From contig OX344763.1 of NCBI GenBank assembly GCA_947034895.1, forward strand, positions 14,663,001-14,727,000: a stretch of 64,000 nt of DNA, written 5' to 3'. Of this stretch, positions 26,051-37,818 are shown piece after piece (position 1 is the first letter of the stretch; each line of letters opens with the position of its first letter). Under the pieces are notes generated by a model. It was given only the letters and a program-made list of their open reading frames with translations. It ran no database searches and was not told the DNA's origin. The stretch is from Rhytidiadelphus loreus. Its lineage: Eukaryota > Streptophyta > Bryopsida > Hypnales > Hylocomiaceae. The position numbers and the translations under genes are program-made.

Positions 26051-26359
26051 AATTCACCATAAATTGTGCTAGGTGACTGTTCGTGGAAAAAGTACATTCT
26101 TCGCCACTTGCACAACTGATCAGTTCTATTTTCTACAAACAGGCTCCAGCTTGTATTATCTAAATACCTGAAATAATTGAGGTTCTTTCCACGAATTCAA
26201 TCAACCTCCAGCCCATTCTATGCACAGTTATTGAGATTCAAAGTTAAAGAATTACTCAATACAAGTGCTTGTCTCTTACACGAGATCGCAAATTCCAAAT
26301 TCAGAGGACAAATTACACTGATCATCCTCCAACGTAAACTAGAATCATAAGGCGAGTAC

Positions 26360-26596
26360 CTCATGAACGGATGTATCTAGCGCCGCCGTGCAGACTAATG
26401 AGTGCGCAGCGCTCTGTCTCCAATCCTTTGACACAGGCGTCACCAAATTGGGCTTAGCTCCGTTCCAGAAGAGTGAGCAGCGGTCTGCAAGATGAACAGA
26501 GGAGCGTCGAGACAACGAGCAGCGGGGACTTGGCTAGGGCACCCCCAATGTTGTGGTGGTGAAAAGAGTACCTCCTCTAACGCCCACAAACGCCAT
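26360..26596 (-). pseudogene. Transit-peptide-like first exon with one in-frame stop
   Basis: From the ATG at 26596 (MAFVGVRGGTLFTTTTLGVP) one minus-strand frame runs 79 codons to a possible donor GAG|GTACTC at 26359. It is broken only by a TAG at codon 21. The composition is rich in Ser, Arg, Thr and Ala, with VCTAAL near the end, like a plastid transit peptide. No downstream exon follows before the duplicated receptor-kinase flank. It may be the stranded first exon of a plastid-protein gene or a chance open stretch. The protein family is not recognised. Confidence 0.25.
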
Positions 26597-26763
26597 TGTG
26601 GCTAAAAGCTTGAATGCCAAAACCTCGCACGAAACCTAAAACAGAAAAGAGAATTACTGCTGCCACATTCCGGGTTACAAGCCGGAGCTAGAAAAGGCAT
26701 AAAGGAAAAAAGGAGTCCACAGACACATGCAACCTGAAAATTTCAGAGAAATGCAATTGTGCA

Positions 26764-26871
26764 TGCGGAAATTACTTGAAGAGCTCTTCAATTCCATCAA
26801 CTTCAGTGGCAAACCGATCACATTCCAAGCTTGTAAGACAGTCCCGCAGCGCGAGAGTTCAATTGCCTGCA
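26764..26871 (-). pseudogene. Decayed terminal-exon fragment, unidentified
   Basis: After a good splice acceptor (TTCCTTGCAG, minus strand, ending at 26872), codons read AIELSRCGTVLQAWN. An apparent 2-bp insertion shifts the frame, which then gives DRFATEVDGIEELFK and a stop. This looks like the C-terminal exon of a conserved protein with a small frameshift. It lies on the same strand as the transit-peptide-like exon at 26360-26596 but upstream of it, so the two are not in gene order. They may be two genes or a rearranged one. Confidence 0.25.
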
Positions 26872-26899
26872 AGGAAATGAATTAGCCCACCAAACTTTA

Positions 26900-29800
26900 T
26901 CAGCATGCACCAAAAATTACCAGCATTAAAAACACCAATGAGCCTTCCAACAATCATAAAATTCAAAAAAGAAACCACCCACCCAGACGCAAAACGACCG
27001 GTCTTCACCACGTTACGAAGGAATTAAAAACGGAATAGGCGATAAGAAAAAAACCCAAAAAATGTACAAGTCCTGCAAGAAATTCAAACCTAAGTGCAAA
27101 CTCTGCAGGGCAATGCGCAACCAAAAACACCAACACAACTCCAGACCTCAGTTAACTAACGGCAACCTGATCCTGCTGATGCAACAAAACCGGCCCAGAC
27201 GTGAGAGACAGGCTTCCGAGCTCGCCCTTCAAGAGGATCGAAATCTACGTTCGCGCTTCATTTGATGTCGGTAACAAGTTGGGCTGCTTTCATGTCCAAA
27301 GGATCAGAGCTTTATTTATTTTTGCTTTCTGGGGTACCAGGAAAAAATAATTTGGCTAAAAAATGGCAAAGAAACGCAAAGTTTTTCACACGAAAAAATT
27401 TTAAATTAAAAAAAATCTTGGATGAAATCATCAAATTGTGGATGAAAATAGAATTATAGACATGTAATATGTACTAATGTGATCATTTTCTATCCAATAT
27501 GTGGATGAATGCAAAAATTTGGAGCACCACTAAATTTGTTTATATTGCCACTTTGGCACTTCATAAAAAATGAAAAAACAAAACCCTACTAGTCAAGATA
27601 TCATGTCCTATCGAGCTTGCGAACCAAACTTGTAGAAGCCAAATGAACAACGTCCTTACTATACATTGAGTACAAATTTTGAAATATCAAGTATGATGCA
27701 TACCATTTTGGACCCTCAGCCCAATTGCATTCTTGTTTACATTTGAGTCCCTGAAATGTTGGAATGGTGTAGATAGGGAGCATTTGGGTTGCAGGTTTGT
27801 ACCAGGTATGCATATCCAAGGCAGAGTGGCAATTAAGTGGAGATAAATGATTTTTTTTGTTAAAATTAAACTTTTCCAAAAATAGATTTTGTCATCAAAC
27901 AATTTTGCCACTTAAATAAAGGCTATTCATGAAAGTCTACAAAGACATCAATTCTTTTGTCGTAAACAACTGGCTGCCACATTGATCCATTTGCTTTTTT
28001 ATATGAAAGATTTATTTTTAATTTTCCAAGGTGGCATAACTTGTAATCTTTTTTGGTGTGGTGAAGTTAATTACATAAAAAAATGATTTAAATTATAGAT
28101 GGAACATCATTTATTCATCCAAATTTGACGATATAATAAATAATCTTACTTTGAATAATAAGGGACTTCTTCTTCTTAAAAATTGGAGAATTAGCACCAA
28201 GTATCACTGAATGAAGGTTCCTTTAGAACAACAAACTTGTAGATAGTTCATTATTTGAAAATTAATTGCAAGATTTGACACCCACTATCAAGACCTAGAC
28301 TTTGAAACAATCTATCAATGGTCCTCTACAACCTACTTCTCAAAGGATGCATCATCAAGATTAGTAACAAAACTATTTATTGTTACATTCATAATCACAT
28401 GCATTTGCATACCTCCACTGCAATGGGTTTGTTTTTGGTGATTTGGTGGCACTTTGCACCAAAGTAATGGGCCTTATGCCCTTGAAAAACAAGTAGTATT
28501 GAATGGGTGGAAAATTGTTAGAAAACTTCAAATTAAAAAAAAATGAATGAAATCACTAGATTGTGAATGAAAACAAAATTATAAATATGTGGCATGTGCT
28601 AATGTGATATTTTCTATCCAATATGTATATGAATGTTGAAATTTGGAGCACCACTATAACATTTAATATCACCACTTTATCACTTCATAAAAAATGAAAA
28701 ACAAAACAAAACTACTCGACTATGGCAATTTAAGAGTTTGGGATGAAATTTTCTTCACAACATGTGCGCATTATTTATCCACCCTTGGTAAATAGATGAG
28801 CACAATCAAGTTCTATGTTAATGTTTAGTTTTATTCTATTGGGTGCTTATGTGTGGTCCATTGTGCCTCCCAAGCAATGGACCTTTTTCTAAGTCCTAAA
28901 TGTTTTAAACTTGCAAGAAAACAACCAAATAACCCTAATTGAACTAAATTGTGAGTATGGCAGAACTAAGTAGGCCACAATGATTTGTAGTGAAAGTGTT
29001 TACAGTAGAAAATTAGCAAGCCTAAGGGATAGAACAGATTATTTCATTTTCAAAAACATAAAATTCACTCAAAACTAACATTCTTATCAAAAGATATGGA
29101 TGGATGAAGTTTAGCCTTGGGAAGAGCTATGTAAACTTCATCCCCCTTTTAAGCTTAGTTTCTTGGTTCAATTTCTCTTGAAATTTTTGTTACTTGCTTA
29201 AGTTTAAAACCAATTACTAAATACTAATTTTCAATTTAGATGAAGACTTTCTCCCTACTTTCATCCAATTCTCTATCCAATCTTCATCCTTCAATATCTT
29301 ATTGAGTTTTAAAAGTCTCTTTTAGAGTTTGATCTATGGCTAAACTTCTAAAACTTGCTTCTACAAGATACTATCCTAAATTATTGCATGGTTGTCTTCA
29401 GAAGATTCTCACTTAAATTCTCATTCATTCTTCAAGGATTGGAACTTCTATTGTCAAATTACTATATTTAGATTTTGATATTTGATTCTGTGTAGACCTT
29501 AAAATCACCTATCCAGAATGCTAAGATACTTAAGATTTGGACTATCTTATTGAAAGTTATAGGTTGAAAAAGTTTGATTGCTAACCGGTTCTTCAAACTT
29601 CATCCATTAATTTATCCTAATTCATATTTTTAGATTTATTTTTATTTTTACATGTGACTCTTAGATTTTAATGACTCTTTAAGTTTCCATTCTTGTTCCT
29701 TGTGGATGGAAAGGACAATTTTTCATCTATTATGACTCTTAAACTTCATACGCTCATAACTTCTTTATTTTAACTCCAATTTTTAAGTATTTTATATTTC

Positions 29801-30600
29801 TAGAACCCTCTAAGCTTGTATTATGAGATTTTAAGTTCAAATCTAATCTAACTCTTCAATATAGTGTTTTGACTCAAGCCTTGTTTTCGGCCTTGATTAA
29901 CAATTGCTAATTAAGACAATTTGGAATGAAATAGAAGTGTCTAGTAACAGATCTCAATTTGGACCTCATCTATGAGGTGACTGAAGACTCCTTCAAACTC
30001 CTCTTAGGCCATCGTAAATTCTTAATTTACGTTTTTACTTGTTGTTTATTTTGTTTTGTTTTTATAATTATTTTAAAATAGAAAATCTTTTGCTTCAACT
30101 ACTTTTTTTTCTTTCTAAAATTCTCCGTGCAACCCTTCCCTTGACTTTTAAGACTATTCTATTCTATCTTGATTTTTCTATTAGTTGACTTTGGCTACAA
30201 TAAAAAAAATTGCCATTAGTTTGACAATTGGGGCATTCTTCCTATTGTCAATGTTTTCTTTCTAATGAATCCAAAGACTTTCTTGATGTACCTCTAATCT
30301 AAGTTCTTTCTAAACTCTCCTACTCTTCAAACATCTCTTCATTTTTCTTCTTGATTTCTAAATGTTTGAGAGCTTTATATGGTAGTGAAATTGAAAGAAA
30401 TTGCTTCTATTTGAACTATGTGCAGGTTTTTTTATTCCTAATTGAGCTTCAATGTCTTCTAATCTTCTTCCTTCTTTCACTAATTGAATTCTAGGCTTGC
30501 TTTAACTCTAATCTACTCCTCTAAAAAAAAACTATTTGTCGTGGAAATCGGTCCTTGTAAGAGGATTTCTAATTAATTTATGGGGCTCCTAGTCAAGGTG
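26900..30600. other. Intergenic with a dispersed direct repeat, no gene seen
   Basis: About 27405-27600 and 28527-28735 are a diverged direct repeat of roughly 200 bp; TTTCTATCCAATATGT and TTTGGAGCACCACTA occur in both. The spacing of about 1.1 kb could reflect a tandem duplication or the long repeats of an old element. No TG/CA ends or target duplication were found. Confidence 0.45.
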
Positions 30601-30610
30601 GTGAAGTCCT

Positions 30611-30720
30611 TGGTCAAGATGGGGAGTCTCTACTAGGCTGATTGGTGCTCAGCCTTAACTAGCCTTGGTCAAGATGGGGAGTCTCTACTAGGCTGATTGG
30701 TGCTCAGCCTTAACTAGCCT
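30611..30720. repeat. 55-bp tandem duplication, two copies
   Basis: The units at 30611-30665 and 30666-30720 are identical by eye (starting TGGTCAAGATGGGGAGTCTC). A third copy is cut off after six bases. The perfect identity in diverged DNA means a recent duplication. Confidence 0.95.
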
Positions 30721-33700
30721 TGGTCCAATGGGGAATTAAAGTGGCCCCCGGACTTACTGGGCCCTTGTCTAGCCATAGGGTGTTCGGTCAACCTTGGAGT
30801 ATGGTGCGGCCCTCTAAAAAACCTTGAAAAATTGCAACAAGCATCCTTTTTTTAAGCTTGAAATTTAGACAACTCTCACCTTGGTAGGGATTAATGAATT
30901 TTGTCAAATTCTAATTTCAAAGATACTTGTATCTTTTTGGCAATAAACACTTGACTAGTACTTGGGCCTTTGGCAACTAATACTTGGAAAAATTGTCTCC
31001 TAGCGAGGATTTTGCCAAGTTTTCTAAAATAGTACTTCAAGTCAAAGCTTTGCTTGTATAAGTGGAACCTTAGGAAACTTCTACAAGACTTAAAGGGTGA
31101 TGGAAAAAACTCCAATGGTTACAACACAGATTAGTATACTATTGTTAGAACGACCATATGTTAGTACAAAAATGTACATGTACAGAGAATAGAACAAAAC
31201 TTGTTAGTATACAAAAACATGAACAAAATCATATTAGAAATCCCCAAAAGTGGAATTGCCAAAGTACAGTGGGGTGATTTTCTAAGATAAGTACATCCAA
31301 ACAATAAAACTTCGACTTAGAAAAAAATGAGTTTGTACAAACATTTCCAATACACGTGAACAAGTTGTAAGATTTGAAGGGACCCTTAAGTCCTTCAAAT
31401 CTTTTCAGAACAAAAATGATGAAAGCTTGAAATGCTCCAACAACACACAAAATTGGTAGTTTGGTTCAAAAAGTCAATAAATTCACTAAATAGATCCAAA
31501 ATGGTGTCAATGCCAATAAGTGCAACAAAAAGGGGGGGGGTTGAGAGAAGAGGTGTCCTTATATTCTCTTCCAAGGGCACCCATTTCCCCTCATTTCGTA
31601 GTGGTAATTTTATCAACTAAGATTTTGACCCTAACCTTCAAATTTTTGACTTTCTATGTTGGTCCAAACTTTAATTTTTGGAGATTAACTCCAAATCACA
31701 AACGGATTGCGCCGGTGGCTTCAAAAGGCCATGTTTAGTTTGAATGAATCCCCTTCTCCTTTTTCCCTACCCCAAAACGCAAAGAAACCAAAATCCAACT
31801 TTTAGAGCCAATTAACAACCAAAAGGGGTCAAAATCCAACTTTTGGAGCTTGGTTTTTCTGTGAAAAGAAACTAGCCTAAGCTCTTTATTAGGATTAAGG
31901 GAGTAAGAAAAGACCCCGCTTTGATCCCATTCCAATTTCATATACCCTAAGAACGCTCTCCACAAACTTTCTTCAAATTCATTGGTTTTGGTTTGGACTT
32001 CTGGCTATTGGAGTGTCTTGAAACTTATTGAAGTGTCTTATTATTATAAAAGAATCTATCCTAATTTGTAGTGAGATTTTACTGCACCCTAGGTAAGTTT
32101 TGTAAATTTTCCGTTGTGAATTTTGGTGGATGACTATCCAGAAGAATATCTTTTGGTTACTAGAACATTTCAAATTCTTTTATGGAACCTCTCATTGAAT
32201 TACAAAAAATGTACAAGCTCATATTTCCACTTTGTACACTCGAAGAAGGAGAATCAAATCCCGCTATCTCCTTTAAATTCTAGTAAGTAGGAAATCTTCC
32301 ACATAAAAAGGGATCCTGGAAAACCAATTGTGTCGTTGGACTCCTAGCATGTTTCTCACCTTAAATTATTGTAATTGGGTTGTAGATGCCCTTCACTAGT
32401 CCATCTCAAGTTTCCTTCACTTGTAAGCTAATAATTGGAGGTTCTATTATTTTGTCGATGTAATGGGAAAACTGAAACCTCTCTCCGGGAATCAACTTAG
32501 GGTTCTTATATAGTTCTCTTGGACCAATTTATTTAGTATTTGTCACATGTTCAGCATGTTTAGACAATTTGCGCAATTATACTTAATAACTTTACTTTAT
32601 ACAACTTGTAGGTTTCTATCCTATTTACATGCCAAATTTGTTTGTATTTAAGGAAAACTCCTATTTTGGACCAAATGCTATATTGGTATGTGACATAACT
32701 ATTTTTGTTTTATACTCTTTTTGTATATAAAACTACACTCAAATTTGCAAAAAGAAAAAGAAAAAGAAATCATGAGTTTTAGGTGATGAAATGGAGACTC
32801 ACACAACAATCAATCAATATTGCATTGTCATAAATTGTACATTGAGAATGGTATACTAACTAAAGTAGTAGCACCTATAACTATGAATTTAAGGTTTTTG
32901 GACATGATGTCTATTAATAGACATCCAACAAATTATTAGACTGTACTAGCAAGAGAAAAATAATTCTTGTATATTTTCAAATGCGTTATTTTGACATTGT
33001 AAATAAGTTGTGAATTTTTAAAGAGCCAACTATAAATGCACCTAATATTGATTTTAGGCTATAATATTAGATGTAGTACATCCTTATAATCACATCTATT
33101 TAATTCCTAAGATTTTTCAAGATTTTAGAAGAGACGGTTATGGATACAGTGAGGGTTATGAATGTTGCTACCTTACCATAAATCCCAATAAATGAATCTA
33201 ATTATATTCTTTGGGCCTCTTTTGCCTCCATATAGTCACTAATTGAGTGTAACTGAAAGCTCATGAAGACAAGTTGGAGACATTAGCTAATCTGTGGTCT
33301 TGTGTTTCACAAGAGCTTGGAATTCACTTTCTAAATACTAATGTTCATCGATTACCTCTCGAATCTCCTTGGTTATGTCGTCATGTACATTTTTGGTAAT
33401 CTTCTTGCTAAACTTTATGTTCTTATGCCAAGCCACCCCTGCCATCAATGCTTTTACTTAGCTTTTCAATGGATTGGTGGCTATAGTTTTGATGGCTCAC
33501 CTCACTTGTACATGAGAATCAATCCAATTAAAAAAAAGCTATAAAATGAAAAGCATACCAAGTACATCAACTTAAAATTCTTTATTGAAAGTGCACAAGC
33601 TCATTGTAACATTCAAGATTGCATCTATTGTACTTCTGAATGTATGTTTACACTTGGAGTATAGAGTGATGATATTAGAGCATCCCTACAATGGTTGCAC

Positions 33701-35749
33701 CAAAGAAGGGCACCAAGTGTAGTTTTGGTGTGCCTATGGAGGAGGCTGGCTTCAAATGCGCTTGCGGTGTCCCACGGTGCATGTGCCATTGGGGTCCACT
33801 AAGCATGAGTTCCACACACCTTAAGAAAATTGCCATACCTAAAAGTGGTCTCCAAAAAGCATATCTTGAAGGGTAAGTGCTTCGTCCAACACACACATGA
33901 TTTGGTGATGTCCATGCTAGTCCTTGTTGAATATAAGACACTTTGTTGTCAAACTGGCTGATTTGACAATTCAATTGGTAGTTGATCTAACAACATCACA
34001 TACATAGTTCAAAGCTCTCAAGCAACATTATATATAGTAGTTGATGTATCCCATCTTCTCCGCTACTACTTTCTCCACTTCTCCACTTTTTCACCCTTCT
34101 CAAACAACACCATGACACAATCTGTTTGCCCTACAAAATTGGAAAAAAAATTATAATTGATCCATTTACATTATATTCTGCAATTATCTCATACATAATA
34201 TTTCGCAGTGGTCAGATGTTGAAACATTTTTCAATAAATGGGTAAATTGAAGAAGATTCATCAACACCATGCGGTCAAAGAGCACATCATAGAAGGAGAT
34301 GTAATGAAGGAGAGCCTAACACAATTGCAAATGGTTGTACAAATAAAGAATCTCATTTTCCATGTCATTGAATAAATTTCTTTGTATGATATCTAAGACA
34401 CCCTCCTAGCATGGCTTAACAATGCTACACATACTAATTGTACAAGGTTGAATGTCCGAGTAATTACATAGTCACGAGTGTGACTACAAAAAAAAGGAAC
34501 GAACTCTAAGATTCATCTATAGTTTTTTTGTTCATAGTAATGTCGACCTTTTGGCAGGAAAACCAGGGATATCCAACAAGGAAGACTTAGTTACAAACGA
34601 TGACTTGGTTGTCAAACAATGTAATTGGTTTTCACTTTGAAATGACTAGGAAATGTCTTGTAGGGAAACCCAACAACTTCGAACTGAATTTTTGCGCTAT
34701 TGATGTGTAAAGTACTGCGTTGACATAGACATGGGTAAGTTGTGCCTTCTTGGTCCACAGTTGCATCTACTCTAAGATGACTGTTGTAGTCAAATTCAAG
34801 TAAAACTTACTCAAACCTTGCAAGTAGGGGGCATTGGGACGCAATAATGATATGACTTTCACGTCACTTGTAGAAAACAACTATACATGTCTGAAATTTC
34901 TCTTATACATGCTTTTGCCCGCTCAAGGCTTGGGCAGGGCTTACCTATATTTAGTACTGGAATGTAACTGTAATGGCAATAAGACAAAGGAGTGTTGTCA
35001 CCAATGACTATGAAGAGGTCTTTGGGGGCAACCATATTGTATTTTACTGCAACTAAAAAATCCATTACACGTGAGCACTAAATAAAAAAATCCAATGTCT
35101 CTAATCCATTGTGGCTTTGTACCACTACACGGTTACTACACAATGATTGCCAATGACTACATGAAACACGTTGAAGTTAAGAAGCACTAAGTCATGACTA
35201 CTCAAGTACTCGTCTAATGCTACTAGGTCCTCCTCTACTAACAATTCTATGGCGCTAAGTAGGTTTACCATCTCCAATGGAACTAACAACTTTGAAGATC
35301 AATCAAACCTGCACTCTCCATTGTAGTACTAATGAAGGCATCCATTGAGTCTACTACCTCTCATTGTACTCTTGCTTCATTATGTTGTACAAATTTTAAA
35401 CTAAGTCTCCCTTCAATATATAAGAAGAAAACTTGTGTGGCTTGGCTAAAGAAAATGAAGGGTTCTACCATGCGAGACAATTTGTGACAGAAGTTCATTA
35501 CGTATAGTACAAAGACCCGGAGTTGTCCTTTGTGTAAGTGGGATTTCCAGGATTGAGATAGGTTTTCACTCGCATACACCACAATAGATTGAATAGAATG
35601 ATTTCAAAGCTATCCCGTTATTGTAGCTCATCAACTATGTTGTTATCTCATCCTCCACTTGGAAGTGCTTACATAACGCAATGATGCGTGCGTACCTAAC
35701 GCTGATGCGTGCGTACATAACGCAATGATGCGTGAGGTGAGCACAATCT
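30721..35749. other. Intergenic, no gene seen
   Basis: The sequence is AT-rich and has only short ORFs on both strands. At 33677 a sequence GAGCATCCCTACAATGG preceded by TTA looks like the left end of a Harbinger-type MITE. Its partner end was not found. A short direct repeat of GATGCGTGCGTAC units lies at about 35683-35732. Confidence 0.45.
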
Positions 35750-37207
35750 TTGTACAAGATTTCTCTTACTATATTAAATCTTGCAACATTATGTACATTT
35801 GAAAATTTTGAGAATCAAAGAATTTTAAAAATATCTCTACAACCCATTGTTAATTACTTATTTTAAAAAGTCACCAAATGATTTTCACTTCTTCCTATTT
35901 GCAATAGAAAATTCAAAGATGACACATTACATTATGTCCTCATATGATGTGACAAAGGGAATAAAGGCCCTTACATTCCAAAGCAAGGTGGTCCTAAGAA
36001 AAACTTGATTGCAAATTTACATTAACTATTATTAATAAATGATTTAGATTAAAAAAAGAAGCCTTATGAATTTTGTTTCTATTTCATTTGTATAATTAGG
36101 ACAAATTCAAATATTCAATGAATTATTGAAACTATAAGCTCAAATTCAAATTTCATAATTATATTGTGTGTTTTTTATTTTTTTATTTTATTTATAAATG
36201 ATTTCAAATTTATATTAAAAAATATGGAATGTCATTATAACCTCCACATTGGTGAGATTGGATCCCAAATCACTCTAACATGTATTTGAGCATGTATTAG
36301 AATTTTAATAAAAAAATATTCATGTTATATCTAAATATCACAATTATTTGATTCACTACCAAAACATTTTGAAAACTAAACACCTAAAGAAGAAAACTTT
36401 GTTACATATGAGATATGTCCAAATTTTATTGACCAATCATATGAAATAGTATGATGTTGGCAATTTGACTTGAAGGTCATTCAATTTGAAAATGTAAATA
36501 ACTACTTGAGAATAATGCGTACAATTACCTAAAATTAAAAAAGATGGATAGTCCAAAACTATTATATTTGAATATGGTGAACTTTTTAGATCATATCATT
36601 CATTAGAGAAAATCTGGGGTCTCAAAAGAGTTGCTCCGCAGCCCTGAAGGGACCCTGAAATTTGGTGTTTTTTTGCAAAAAAAATCGTTTTCCCCCTATT
36701 TCCGCTCGCCTGAATCTGCAGTGGCAGCAACGCAGAAATCAAAATTAATGAATAAAAAATCGACTAAGAAAAAAAAAATTCCAAGCTGAAATAAATTAAA
36801 AAAAACTAAAACATTAATTAATTAATTAATTTTTTTTAAATCACAAAAACTGACAAATTTTGAGATATTCACCTTGGTTGACACCAAAGGTGCGGCACTT
36901 TTCGGGGTGACAGACCAAGCTCAAAATAGCTTGGTCTGTCACCACGAGATAGACCTCTAGAGACCCCAGAATTTCCCTAATGTATATTTTGCAGTTGGAA
37001 TGATTTTTTTTCACCTTTGTTTCAAAAATTCAAAACAATTTCAATTCTCTACAAAAGATTGGAAAATTTTCTTGTTCATAGAAGACATGAGATTTTAACC
37101 TTTGAGATTTTTTTGTTTTAATCATACATATAGGTAATATAGAGAACAAAATGAAAGATTTTAAAGTTTGAATACAAAGATTGAAAAACTATAGAGACTA
37201 AAATATA
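35750..37207. repeat. Segmental duplication unit C, non-coding part
   Basis: This aligns with 20220-22330 and 6500-7177, but carries the CATTA element at 36601-36982 and ends at the Stowaway insertion at 37208. It precedes receptor kinase pseudogene copy C in the same relative position as in the other two units. Confidence 0.7.
36601..36982. mobile_element. CATTA-family TIR element, copy CT1, no target duplication
   Basis: The ends are CATTAGAGAAAATCTGGGG and, in reverse, CATTAGGGAAATTCTGGGG. Unit B is the empty site: TTTTCATT|TGCACTTTGCAG against TATCATT|element|TATATTTTGCAG here. The alignment has no gaps on either side and no duplicated bases. The interior has the ATTAATTAATTAATT core and a perfect 16-bp stem hairpin with a 6-base loop at 36906-36943. 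There is no ORF of note. Confidence 0.7.
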
Positions 37208-37818
37208 CTCCTTCCATTCCAAAATGATCTTCATATTGGACAAAATGTTCTGGATTAAGGTTAAAAATAACATTCTTTAAACCCTATTGTGTTGTAAGTA
37301 GAATTTGGTATGCTCCTAGCGTCCTAGAAACTTTGAGTTTGAGAGCTCTTTCCAAAGTGTAGTTTTGGAGTATTGAAAAGTAAAAAATTTTGGTCATTTC
37401 TAAGGAGCACCAATCACTAGTAGGAACCCATGGGTTCCTACTAGTAATGGTCACTTGGTCACTTAATTGTTGATTGTGTGGTGTCATTTTGTAGTTAGTT
37501 AGTATGGGCCCAAGACTATGTGTGAACCTCTATACCACTTCCCAACGCTTCATCATCTTCAATTGGGCAACACTCAAAGAGATGCAAAAAATAAAAACGA
37601 CTAGTGTTGATTGATCCCTTTAGTCATTTCTTTGTCTTTCAATTGATGATTGTATGTTTGGAGGCTAAATTGTTGCTTGGAGTTGTTTTGCTAATCCTAG
37701 ATAACAATCAAAAGCTAAAATAATTCAACCAATTTTCAATGTTACAAAGTGCAATAGGAAGATCATTTTGGGACAAAAAATTGAGGCCAACAAGAAGATC
37801 ATTTTGGGGCGGAGGGAG
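37208..37818. mobile_element. Stowaway-like (Tc1/mariner) element
   Basis: The inverted ends are CTCCTTCCATTCCAAAATGA and, in reverse, CTCCCTCCGCCCCAAAATGA, the classic Stowaway terminus. They are flanked by TA at 37206-37207 and 37819-37820. The length is 611 bp, long for a Stowaway MITE, with no transposase ORF. Unit B lacks it at this position. Confidence 0.85.

Noticed and set aside
33672..33900. Harbinger-type MITE starting TTA-GAGCATCCC
   Set aside because: Only the left end is present. No matching right end or second TTA was found, so it is mentioned but not called.
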